In this document: piece after piece, positions 56,857 to 64,000 of the stretch
How positions within the stretch are numbered: position 1 is the first letter of the stretch
Layout of the letters: every line of letters starts with the position of its first letter
Source: Halomonas denitrificans
Lineage (GTDB): Bacteria; Pseudomonadota; Gammaproteobacteria; Pseudomonadales; Halomonadaceae
Direction: 5' to 3'
Length of the DNA: 64,000 nt
NCBI RefSeq assembly: GCF_003056305.1
Contig: NZ_PYVX01000002.1
Coordinates: forward strand, 310,001-374,000
The notes under the pieces: generated by a model
What the model saw: the letters and a program-made list of their open reading frames with translations, nothing else
Told to the model about the DNA's origin: nothing
Databases searched by the model: none
Position numbers and translations under genes: made by a program

Positions 56857-58141
56857 CCTCTGGATGCTGCTGGCCTTCGCGGGCCTGCTGATCAGCGGGG
56901 TGCCGGTGGCCTTCGCGCTGGGCCTGGGCGGGGCCGTGGGCATCCTGGCCGGGCTCTCGCCGGCCATGCTGGCCACGCTCGGCACCAACACCTATAACGG
57001 CGTGGCCAAGTACCCGCTGATCGCCATCCCGCTGTTCATCCTCACCGGCCTGATCTTCGAGCGCGCCGGGGTGGCGGCGCGGCTGGTGCGCTTCGCCCAG
57101 GCGCTGATCGGCCCGCGCCACGGCGGCCTGGCCGTGGTAGCGGTGCTGGTCTGCATGATCATGGGCGGCATGAGCGGCTCGGGCCCCGCCGACGCCGCGG
57201 CGGTGGCCATGGTGATGCTGCCGAGCATGACCAAGGCCGGCTACCCCAAGCCCTTCTCGGCCACGCTGATCGCCGCCTCGGCCTCCACGGCGATCCTGAT
57301 CCCGCCCTCGGTGGCGCTGATCCTCTACTCCATCGTGGTGCCGGGGGTCGACCTGCGGGCGCTGTTCGCGGCGGGGCTCTTCCCGGGACTGCTGGCCGGG
57401 GCGGCGCTGCTGGTGCCGGCGCTGCTGCTCTCCCGGCACCATCGCTGGGAGGCGCCGGCCGGGGTCGAGCAGCCGGCGCTCGGCGAGAGTTTCCGTCAGG
57501 CGCTGCCGGCGCTGTTCGCCCCGGTGATCATCCTCGGGGGGCTTCGCAGCGGGCTCTTCACGCCCACCGAGGCGGCGGTGGTGGCGGTGGCTTACGGCGC
57601 CCTGGTCGGTCTCTGCCTGACCCGGGAGATGCGCTGGCGCGATCTCTGGGCGCTGCTCGGCGAGGCGGCGGTGATCTCCGGGGTGGTGCTCCTGATCATC
57701 GCCCTGGCCGGCATCTTCGCCTGGGCCGGTACCATGCTCGGCACCTTTCGCCACCTGGCGGAGTGGATCGTCGGGCTCACCGACAACGGCACGCTGCTGC
57801 TGGTGCTGATCATGCTGGCGGTGCTGCTGGCCGGCATGGTGCTCGATGCCATCTCGATCTACCTGATCATGATGCCGATCCTGATCCCGGTGATGCAGCA
57901 CTTCGACTGGAACCCGGTGTGGTTCGGCATCCTGCTGGCGATGAATATCGCCATCGGCCAGTTCACCCCGCCGGTGGCGGTGAACCTGATGGTGACCACC
58001 GAGGTGGCGAAGATCCGCCTGGAGCAGACCGTCGGCTGGGCGCTGCTGTTCGTGGCGGCCATGGCCGCCGCCCTGGCGCTGGTGGCGCTGTTTCCCGCCA
58101 TCGCCCTGTGGCTGCCGGCGGTGCTGGGCTACAACGTCTGA
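56846..58141 (+). CDS. TRAP transporter large permease (DctM), system C
   Basis: 431 aa, about 12 membrane segments: LIAIPLFILTGLIFERAG, MIMGGMSGSGPADAAAVAMV, SASTAILIPPSVALILYSIV and NIAIGQFTPPVAVNLMV are the conserved DctM loops. It ends 11 bases before the convergent macrodomain gene. It is the pore of system C. Confidence 0.92.
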   Translation: MTPDLWMLLAFAGLLISGVPVAFALGLGGAVGILAGLSPAMLATLGTNTYNGVAKYPLIAIPLFILTGLIFERAGVAARLVRFAQALIGPRHGGLAVVAVLVCMIMGGMSGSGPADAAAVAMVMLPSMTKAGYPKPFSATLIAASASTAILIPPSVALILYSIVVPGVDLRALFAAGLFPGLLAGAALLVPALLLSRHHRWEAPAGVEQPALGESFRQALPALFAPVIILGGLRSGLFTPTEAAVVAVAYGALVGLCLTREMRWRDLWALLGEAAVISGVVLLIIALAGIFAWAGTMLGTFRHLAEWIVGLTDNGTLLLVLIMLAVLLAGMVLDAISIYLIMMPILIPVMQHFDWNPVWFGILLAMNIAIGQFTPPVAVNLMVTTEVAKIRLEQTVGWALLFVAAMAAALALVALFPAIALWLPAVLGYNV

Positions 58142-58152
58142 GGACGGCCCGC

Positions 58153-58680
58153 TTACGCCTGGCCGCCCTGCAGGGTGGCCAGGGTGCGTTCATGCAGCTC
58201 CCGGCTGGTGGCGTCGAAGAGCACGAAGCGCACCCGCTCGATGCCCGGGCAGCGGGACAGGGTGGTGAGCACCGTCGAGATCGCGATCCGCGCCGCCTCG
58301 GCCGGCGGGTAGCCGAAGGCCCCGGCGGAGAGGGCGGGGAAGGCGATCGAGGCGATGCCGTGGCCCTCGGCCAGCTCCAGGGCGTGGCGGTAGCAGGCCG
58401 CGAGCAGCTCGTCGGCCGGCTCGTCAACGCCGTAGATCGGCCCCAGGCAGTGGATCACGTGGCGGTTGGGCAGCGCGAAGGCCTCGGTGATCACCGCCTG
58501 GCCGGGGCGGATCGGCGCCAGCGGACGGCACGCCTCGGCGAGTTCCGGGCCGGCGGCCCGGTGCAGGGCGCCCGCCACGCCGCCGCCGCTTCTCAGCTGG
58601 GCGTTGGCGGCATTGACCACGGTATCGATATCGGCCTGGCGGGCGATATCCCCCTGCACACATTCGATTCGCTCGGTCAT
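58153..58680 (-). CDS. Macrodomain protein (O-acetyl-ADP-ribose deacetylase-like)
   Basis: 175 aa, a single macrodomain. DTVVNAANAQLRSGGGVAGALHRAAG near residues 19-44 contains the NAAN and GGGVAGA ADP-ribose-binding loops. HVIHCLGPIYG and IAFPALSAGAFGYPPAEAARI are the further ligand loops. YmdB-type proteins remove O-acetyl-ADP-ribose or ADP-ribose. Start GAGTCGCGTC-ATG has a weak ribosome site. Not linked to its neighbours by operon structure. Confidence 0.9.
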   Translation of the reverse strand: MTERIECVQGDIARQADIDTVVNAANAQLRSGGGVAGALHRAAGPELAEACRPLAPIRPGQAVITEAFALPNRHVIHCLGPIYGVDEPADELLAACYRHALELAEGHGIASIAFPALSAGAFGYPPAEAARIAISTVLTTLSRCPGIERVRFVLFDATSRELHERTLATLQGGQA

Positions 58681-59029
58681 GACGCGACTCCTCGGTGGCC
58701 TGGTCTGATCTCCCTACCGCCCAGTCTGGTGTTCGAAGGGGAGGGGCATCAAGCTTCGCCCACCGGCGCCGGTGGGCGAGCCGGGCCGCCCGCCGGTGTG
58801 CTGTCTTCGCCACTGCCCTCGATCGTCCAGAGGCCCGTGCGTGGACAGCACCGCGGAAAATTAACGCTCAGGTGACCTACGCTATGTCTAGACTCCCTCA
58901 TAAGCAAAAAGGCCTCATCATACGACCGCTTTTTTCGCTAAAGTAGGGGGGAGCGGCTCACAGCCGTCGGCGGTCCAGGATCGGGATCGCCACCAAGGAA
59001 TCCGTTTGCACAACTCAAGAGGTGTGTCC
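58681..59029. other. Divergent promoter region upstream of the TAXI TRAP operon
   Basis: 349 bases. It holds a perfect 22-bp palindrome CGCCCACCGGCG/CCGGTGGGCG-type stem at 58757-58778, then an AT-richer segment (58855-58950) with likely promoter elements that could not be assigned surely. No gene was recognised. Confidence 0.55.
58757..58778. repeat. 22-bp perfect palindrome
   Basis: Self-complementary over all 22 bases (CGCCCACCGGC and its complement). It may be a hairpin or regulator site between the divergent macrodomain and TAXI genes. Confidence 0.6.
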
Positions 59030-60007
59030 ATGAAACGTCATGCTTTCTCTGCCGCAGCCTTTACCGGCGCGCTGCTGGGAGCCTCGCTGTTCGCATCGCC
59101 GGCGATGGCCCAGGAAGAGAAATTCATCACCATCGGTACCGGTGGCCAGACCGGCGTCTACTACGTCGTCGGCCAGTCCGTCTGCCGTCTGGTGAACCGT
59201 CTGGAAGACGCCAACATCAAGTGCAACGCCCCCTCCACCGGCGGCTCGGTGGCCAACGTCAACGGCATCAAGTCCGGCGAGCTGGACATGGGCGTGGTGC
59301 AGTCCGACGTCCAGTACCAGGCCTACAACGGCACCGGCAACTTCGAGGGTGATGCCTACGAGGAGCTGCGCGCCGTCTTCCGTGTCCACGGCGAGCCGCT
59401 GACCATGCTGGCCCGCGCCGATGCCGGCATCGACGGCCTCGACGACCTGGAAGGCAAGCGCGTCAACATCGGCAACCCGGGCTCCGGCCAGCGCAACACC
59501 ATGGAAGTGGTGATGGACGCCAAGGGCTGGACCATGGACACCTTCTCCCTGGCCTCCCAGCTCGACGCCGCCGAGCAGGCCGCGGCCCTGTCCGACAACA
59601 ACATCGACGCCATGGTCTACGTGGTCGGTCACCCCAACGGCTCCCTGCAGGAGGCCACCACCACCGTCGACGCGCGCCTCGTGCCGCTCGATGGCCCGGT
59701 CATCGACCAGATCGTCGAGGAGCATCCCTACTACTCCAAGTCGGTCATCCCGGGCGGTCTCTACAAGGGCAACCCGGACGACGTGCCCACCTTCGGCGTG
59801 GCGGCCACCTTCGTGACCGATGCCAACACCGACGACGAGGTGGTCTACCAGACCGTCAAGGCGATCTTCGACAACTTCGATCGCTTCAAGCGTCTGCACC
59901 CGGCCTTCGAGAACCTCGACCCGCAGGAGATGGTCAGCTCCGGTCTCTCGGCGCCGCTGCACGAGGGCGCCGCACGCTACTATCGCGAGCAGGGCTGGAT
60001 CGAGTGA
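59030..60007 (+). CDS. TAXI-family TRAP transporter solute-binding protein
   Basis: 325 aa. Signal peptide at residues 1-28 (ending ASPAMAQ). The TAXI marks are FITIGTGGQTGVYYVVGQSVCRLVN near residue 33 and NAPSTGGSVANVNGIKSGELDMGVVQSDVQYQAY, then VNIGNPGSGQRNTMEVV. TAXI proteins work with fused 4TM-12TM permeases, like the one encoded next, and usually bind amino acids (glutamate/glutamine) or other organic acids. The ATG at 59030 follows AAGAGGTGTGTCC. A strong stem-loop after the stop probably lets it be made in excess. Confidence 0.92.
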   Translation: MKRHAFSAAAFTGALLGASLFASPAMAQEEKFITIGTGGQTGVYYVVGQSVCRLVNRLEDANIKCNAPSTGGSVANVNGIKSGELDMGVVQSDVQYQAYNGTGNFEGDAYEELRAVFRVHGEPLTMLARADAGIDGLDDLEGKRVNIGNPGSGQRNTMEVVMDAKGWTMDTFSLASQLDAAEQAAALSDNNIDAMVYVVGHPNGSLQEATTTVDARLVPLDGPVIDQIVEEHPYYSKSVIPGGLYKGNPDDVPTFGVAATFVTDANTDDEVVYQTVKAIFDNFDRFKRLHPAFENLDPQEMVSSGLSAPLHEGAARYYREQGWIE

Positions 60008-60041
60008 TCTCCGGACTCTGAGATCACCTCATCCAGGTGTT

Positions 60042-60077
60042 GAGTGCGCGGTCATCTCGAGGGGTGACCGCGCACTC
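60042..60077 (+). promoter_or_regulatory. Strong stem-loop between the TAXI protein and permease genes
   Basis: A 13-bp perfect stem, GAGTGCGCGGTCA with its complement and a 10-base loop, 34 bases after the binding-protein stop and 56 before the permease. It lacks a T tract, so attenuation or mRNA protection is more likely than full termination. Confidence 0.65.
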
Positions 60078-60133
60078 TGGTTCTGACGAATGATTTACCA
60101 GTGTCAATCGATAACTTAGAGCAGGGCTCGCTT

Positions 60134-62728
60134 ATGACCGAGGACAAGATGAGGTCTCCGGGTGACGAGGTCGACCTGGAGGATATGGTCGCCTCTACCG
60201 ACTCGGGGGCGCGCAAGCCGACCGGAATGCCCGGCAAGTTGCTGGTCAGCATCGCCGCGGTGTGGTCGCTCTTCCAGCTGTGGATCGCCTCGCCGATCCC
60301 CTTCATGCTGGGCTTCGGGGTCTTCAATGCCACCGAGGCCCGATCGATTCATCTGGCATTCGCCCTCTTCCTGGCCTATATGGCCTATCCGGCGCTGCAG
60401 CGTTCGCCGCGTGACCGCATCCCCCTCCAGGACTGGGTGCTGGCGGCGGTCGCGGCCTTCTGCGGCGCCTACATGTTCATGTTCTACGAGCAGCTGGCCC
60501 AGCGTCCCGGCGCGCCCATCCTGCAGGACGTGATCATTGGGGTGATCGGCATCCTGCTGCTCCTCGAGGCGACGCGTCGCGCCCTCGGGCCGCCGCTGAT
60601 GATCGTGGCCATGGTGTTTCTCGTCTACAGCCTGGCGGGTCCCTGGATGCCGGGCATCCTGGCCCACGGCGGCGTGAGCCTCTTTGGCCTGGTTAACCAC
60701 CAGTGGCTGACGACCCAGGGGGTCTTCGGTATCGCGCTGGGGGTCTCGACCAGCTTCGTCTTCCTGTTCGTGCTCTTCGGCGCCCTGCTCGACAAGGCCG
60801 GCGCGGGCAACTACTTCATCAAGGTCGCCTTCTCGCTGCTCGGTCACTACAAGGGCGGGCCGGCCAAGGCCGCTGTGGTGGCCTCCGGCATGACCGGCCT
60901 GATCTCCGGCTCCTCGATCGCCAACGTGGTCACCACCGGCACCTTCACCGTGCCGATGATGAAACGCGTCGGCTTCTCTGCCGAGAAGGCGGGGGCCGTC
61001 GAGGTGGCTTCCTCGGTCAACGGCCAGATCATGCCGCCTGTGATGGGGGCCGCGGCCTTCCTGATGGTCGAGTATGTCGGCATCTCCTACGTGGACGTGA
61101 TCAAGCACGCCTTCCTGCCGGCGCTGATCTCCTATATTGCCCTGATCTACATCGTGCACCTTGAGGCCCTCAAGGCCAACATGCAGGGCCTCGAGAGCAG
61201 CAATCCGCCCAAGCCCCTGGTGCGCAAGGTGATCGGCTTCCTCGGCGGCCTGCTGCTGATGATGATCACGGCCCTGGTGGTCTATTACGGCCTGGGCTGG
61301 ATCAAGCCGCTGCTGGGCGATGCCACCCCCTGGCTGGTCGCCGTGGTGCTGGCGGCGGTCTACGTGGGCCTCTTGAAGGTGGCCTCCGGCTATCCCGAGC
61401 TCGAGCTCGACGACCCCAACGAGCCGGTCTATACCCTGCCGCAGACGCGCCCCACGGTGCTGGTCGGCCTGCAGTACATCCTGCCGGTCGTGGTGCTGAT
61501 CTGGTGTTTGATGGTGGAGCGCCTCTCGCCGGGGCTGTCGGCCTTCTGGGCGACGGTGCTGATGATCTTCATCATGCTGACCCAGCGTCCGATCACCTCG
61601 ATCTTCCGCGGCCGCAGCGACATGGCGACGGATCTCCGCGAAGGGGTGATGGACCTGTGGAGTGGCCTGGTGACCGGTGCGCGCAACATGATCGGCATCG
61701 GTATCGCCACCGCCACCGCCGGCATCATCGTCGGCGCGGTCTCCCAGACCGGCGTGGGCCTGGTGCTGGCCGACGTGGTCGAGGTGCTCTCCATGGGCAA
61801 CCTCATGCTGATCCTGCTGCTCACCGCGGTGCTCAGCCTGATCCTTGGCATGGGCCTGCCCACCACGGCCAACTACATCGTGGTCTCGGCGCTGCTGGCC
61901 CCGGTGATCGTCCAGCTGGGCGAGCAGAATGGCCTGCTGGTGCCGCTGATCGCGGTGCACCTGTTCGTGTTCTACTTCGGCATCATGGCCGACGTGACAC
62001 CGCCGGTGGGCCTCGCTTCCTTCGCCGCGGCGGCGGTGTCGGGCGGTGACCCCATGCGCACCGGCTTCCAGGCCTTCTACTACAGCCTGCGCACCGCGGC
62101 GCTGCCGTTCCTGTTCATCTTCAACACCGATCTGCTGCTGATCGACGTCTCCTGGTTGCAGGGGATCCTGATCTTCGTGGTGGCCACGGTGGCGATGCTG
62201 ATCTTCGCGGCGGCCACCCAGGGCTTCATGGTGACCCGCAGCCGCTGGTACGAGTCCCTGCTGCTGCTGCTGGTGGCCTTCACGCTGTTCCGCCCGGGCT
62301 TCTGGATGGACATGATCCACGACCCCTATCGTGATGTGCCGCCGGCGCAGTTCGTCGAGACGCTGGGCAGCGTCAGCGATGACACCACCCTGCGGCTGCA
62401 GGTCGCGGGTCTGGACGCCTACGGCGATCCCATGACCACCTACATGACGCTGCCGGTGCCCGATGGCGAGACCGGCGAGGAGCGTCTAGAGAACCTGGGG
62501 CTGGAACTGTTCATCGAAGAGGATAGGGCCGTGGTCGACATGGTCGCCTATGGCAGCCAGGCCGCCGACATGGGCTTCGACTTCGACCAGGAGATCATCC
62601 AGGTCCTGGCCCCGGTGGACCGCTGGACCAAGGAGTGGATGTGGCTTCCCGCCTTCCTGGTGTTCGGCCTGGTCCTGTTGCTGCAACGGCGGCGGCGCGA
62701 TCGCGACGCCGCCCTGGCTCAAGCCTGA
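60134..62728 (+). CDS. TRAP transporter fused permease (DctQM type)
   Basis: 864 aa. N-terminal soluble lead of about 35 residues, then a small-permease part (residues 50-170) and a 12-helix DctM part: GMTGLISGSSIANVVTTGTFTVPMMKR, NGQIMPPVMGAAAFLMVEYVG, GMGLPTTANYIVVSALLAPV and DVTPPVGLASFAAAAVSGGD. The last ~110 residues are a DUF3394-like periplasmic/cytosolic tail with a final helix (WMWLPAFLVFGLVLLL). The ATG at 60134 is preferred over the GTG at 60101 on ribosome-site grounds. It works with the TAXI protein. UspA follows after 13 bases. Confidence 0.93.
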   Translation: MTEDKMRSPGDEVDLEDMVASTDSGARKPTGMPGKLLVSIAAVWSLFQLWIASPIPFMLGFGVFNATEARSIHLAFALFLAYMAYPALQRSPRDRIPLQDWVLAAVAAFCGAYMFMFYEQLAQRPGAPILQDVIIGVIGILLLLEATRRALGPPLMIVAMVFLVYSLAGPWMPGILAHGGVSLFGLVNHQWLTTQGVFGIALGVSTSFVFLFVLFGALLDKAGAGNYFIKVAFSLLGHYKGGPAKAAVVASGMTGLISGSSIANVVTTGTFTVPMMKRVGFSAEKAGAVEVASSVNGQIMPPVMGAAAFLMVEYVGISYVDVIKHAFLPALISYIALIYIVHLEALKANMQGLESSNPPKPLVRKVIGFLGGLLLMMITALVVYYGLGWIKPLLGDATPWLVAVVLAAVYVGLLKVASGYPELELDDPNEPVYTLPQTRPTVLVGLQYILPVVVLIWCLMVERLSPGLSAFWATVLMIFIMLTQRPITSIFRGRSDMATDLREGVMDLWSGLVTGARNMIGIGIATATAGIIVGAVSQTGVGLVLADVVEVLSMGNLMLILLLTAVLSLILGMGLPTTANYIVVSALLAPVIVQLGEQNGLLVPLIAVHLFVFYFGIMADVTPPVGLASFAAAAVSGGDPMRTGFQAFYYSLRTAALPFLFIFNTDLLLIDVSWLQGILIFVVATVAMLIFAAATQGFMVTRSRWYESLLLLLVAFTLFRPGFWMDMIHDPYRDVPPAQFVETLGSVSDDTTLRLQVAGLDAYGDPMTTYMTLPVPDGETGEERLENLGLELFIEEDRAVVDMVAYGSQAADMGFDFDQEIIQVLAPVDRWTKEWMWLPAFLVFGLVLLLQRRRRDRDAALAQA

Positions 62729-62741
62729 AGGAGGCACAACC

Positions 62742-63170
62742 ATGTACTCCAAGATCATGTTGCCGGTGGATCTGAACGAGGAGGCGTCCTGGGAGAAGGC
62801 GCTGCCCACGGCCCTGTCGCTGTGCCATAGCTTCGGTGCCTCGCTGCACGTGGTGACGGTGCTGCCCGACTACCGCATGCCGCTGGTGGGCTCCTACTTC
62901 CCCAAGGACTTCGCCGACAAGGCGCACCAGGCGGTCTCCGATGCCCAGCACAAGTTCATCCGCGAGAACGTGCCGGAGGACATCACCGTCCAGAGCGTGA
63001 TCGTCGACGGCTCGCCGTGGGAGGCGATCATCAAGGCGGCGAAGCAGCTCGAGGTGGACCTGATCGTCATGGCCTCCCATAACAAGCGCAAGTTCGTCGA
63101 CTACGTGCTCGGGCCCAACGCCGAGCACGTCGTGCACCACTCGAAGGTGTCGGTGATGATCGTGCGCTGA
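62742..63170 (+). CDS. Universal stress protein family protein
   Basis: 142 aa, one Usp domain: YSKIMLPVDLNEEASWEKALPTALSLCHSFGASLHVV at the start and EVDLIVMASHNKRKFVDYVLGPNAEHVVHHSKVSVMIV at the end in pieces typical of the family. The ATP-binding G-x2-G-x9-G-S/T loop is missing (SHNKRKFVDYVLGPNAEHV), so it may not bind ATP. Good site AAGGAGG. Its place after a TRAP permease resembles teaD of the Halomonas ectoine transporter, where the Usp protein tunes transport. Confidence 0.88.
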   Translation: MYSKIMLPVDLNEEASWEKALPTALSLCHSFGASLHVVTVLPDYRMPLVGSYFPKDFADKAHQAVSDAQHKFIRENVPEDITVQSVIVDGSPWEAIIKAAKQLEVDLIVMASHNKRKFVDYVLGPNAEHVVHHSKVSVMIVR

Positions 63171-63190
63171 GGCGGCCCCGGTCCCTCAGG

Positions 63191-63212
63191 CTGCCATCGC
63201 CGTCGATGGCAG
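63191..63212 (+). terminator. Hairpin after uspA
   Basis: CTGCCATCG-CCGT-CGATGGCAG, a 9-bp perfect stem with a 4-base loop, 20 bases after the uspA stop. Confidence 0.6.
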
Positions 63213-63226
63213 CCCGGCAGCACCCT

Positions 63227-63258
63227 GCGAACGCCTCTCCCGAGGGAGAGGCGTTCGC
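63227..63258 (+). terminator. Second hairpin after uspA
   Basis: A 14-bp perfect stem (GCGAACGCCTCTCC and its complement) with a CGAG tetraloop. No T tract follows. Confidence 0.65.
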
Positions 63259-63493
63259 GCGTCTGGGGCTCCGAGCGCAGGCGAGGATGCCTGGGCGAGG
63301 CGGTCGCCGGTGCGCGAGGTGGGGACACTGTGCGTTGAGGGGCCGGCGCTTGCGCCCTCTGCGTGAACGGCGGCCGTCGTCTACATTAATGAGGCGTTAA
63401 GAGATGACGGGCGCCCCTCGATCACGGGTCGAGAGGTGCCCCGAACCGGCCCGGCAGACCCGGGACACTAAAGGCGGAAACAGGGGTGTGACC

Positions 63494-64000
63494 ATGAATG
63501 CGGCAACCAGAGAGCGGGACAAGACTGCTGCGCCCAGTGTCAGGATCACCATCCGGTCAGTGGGTATGGACAAGCCACGTGCCTGGCTGGCGGCGGGCTT
63601 CGAGGACTTTCGCCAGGCCACCGCGGTCAGTCTTGCCTACGGCATGTTCTGGGTGGGGCTGAGTATCGCCGTCACCGCCGGGGCCTTCACGCTGGGACTG
63701 TGGCACTGGCTGCTGCCGCTGATCGCCGGGTTCATGTTCCTCGGGCCGCTGGTGGCCGTGGGCTCCTACGGCATCAGCCGGGCGATCGAGGCGGGGCGCG
63801 TCCCCAACCTCGGTGACGCCTTCGGCGGCTGGAAGGGCCACGCCGGCCAGCTGGCGATGATGGGCGTGATGATGATGATCTTCTTTCTCGCCTGGATCCG
63901 CCTGGCCACGCTGCTGTTTGCGCTCTTCTTCGGCCTCGAGGCGCCCAATCCCGAGACGCTCTACGCTTCGCTGCTGACCACCATCGACGGCGTGACCATG
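63494..64000 (+). CDS. DUF2189 membrane protein, 5' part only
   Basis: The gene runs out of the window after 169 codons (no stop seen). After a polar lead, DKPRAWLAAGFEDFRQATAVSLAYGMFWV and GFMFLGPLVAVGSYGISRAIEAGR match the DUF2189 family, with at least three membrane helices so far. Function unknown. The start at 63494 follows a GGGTGTGACC sequence; it is likely a separate unit from the UspA operon. Confidence 0.8.
   Translation, partial: MNAATRERDKTAAPSVRITIRSVGMDKPRAWLAAGFEDFRQATAVSLAYGMFWVGLSIAVTAGAFTLGLWHWLLPLIAGFMFLGPLVAVGSYGISRAIEAGRVPNLGDAFGGWKGHAGQLAMMGVMMMIFFLAWIRLATLLFALFFGLEAPNPETLYASLLTTIDGVTM

Larger units (their letters stand above)
63171..63493. other. Intergenic region before the DUF2189 gene
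   Basis: 323 bases with two hairpins that probably end the TAXI-TRAP-UspA transcript (63191-63212 and 63227-63258), and an AT-richer spot near 63380-63405 that may be the next promoter. No gene was found. Confidence 0.55.

Noticed and set aside
60116..62320. 734-codon minus-strand open frame opposite the fused TRAP permease
   Set aside because: Same antisense composition; the plus-strand permease has full family motifs.

Overview
The window looks like a chromosomal segment of a high-GC, aerobic, probably halophilic gammaproteobacterium, most likely a Halomonadaceae member. This is inferred from protein resemblance, strong GC bias at third codon positions, four TRAP-type transporters, a phasin and a TRAP-linked UspA protein as in the Halomonas TeaABCD system. 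No rRNA, tRNA, CRISPR array, phage gene or insertion sequence was recognised. About 60 protein genes were found, including one cut at each edge.

Layout. 0-4.4 kb: tail of a PdhR/LldR-type regulator, L-lactate permease, a glutathione S-transferase, a phasin and a phosphoribosyltransferase. 4.5-10.6 kb: purine salvage and urate breakdown (Tsx-like outer-membrane channel, NCS2 purine/urate permease, uraD, hiuH, membrane urate oxidase puuD, GntR regulator). 10.7-19.9 kb: an apparent eight-gene operon with a dipeptide-type ABC importer (dppABCDF), a flavin reductase-like protein and two amidohydrolases, substrate unknown. 20.6-28.8 kb: ureide uptake and breakdown (two NCS1 permeases, two hydantoin/allantoin racemase homologues, puuE, allA, allE, and a GlcG/HbpS-like protein). 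28.8-40.9 kb: a second catabolic island with two DctPQM TRAP transporters, two GntR regulators, a third racemase homologue, an arylmalonate-decarboxylase-like protein, a D-hydantoinase/dihydropyrimidinase and a FAH-fold hydratase. 41.0-43.2 kb: cyanase, carbonic anhydrase and CynR. 43.5-50.9 kb: gcl-hyi-glxR-ttuD-pyk-gntR, which takes glyoxylate to pyruvate. 50.9-64 kb: modABC, a DUF192 protein, an EamA exporter, a third TRAP system, a macrodomain protein, a TAXI-type TRAP system with UspA, and the start of a DUF2189 membrane protein.

How the genes work together. Urate enters through the outer-membrane channel and NCS2 permease and is converted by PuuD, HiuH and UraD to S-allantoin. PuuE opens allantoin; AllE and AllA then act on ureidoglycine and ureidoglycolate and release glyoxylate, which Gcl, Hyi, GlxR, TtuD and Pyk carry to pyruvate. 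Xanthine dehydrogenase and allantoate amidohydrolase are not in the window. The most striking regulatory signal is a TGTATACA-type palindrome in front of nearly every one of these units and of two similar GntR genes, which suggests one regulon spanning 4.5-50 kb. A different 14-bp sequence is shared by two promoters of the 28.8-40.9 kb island.
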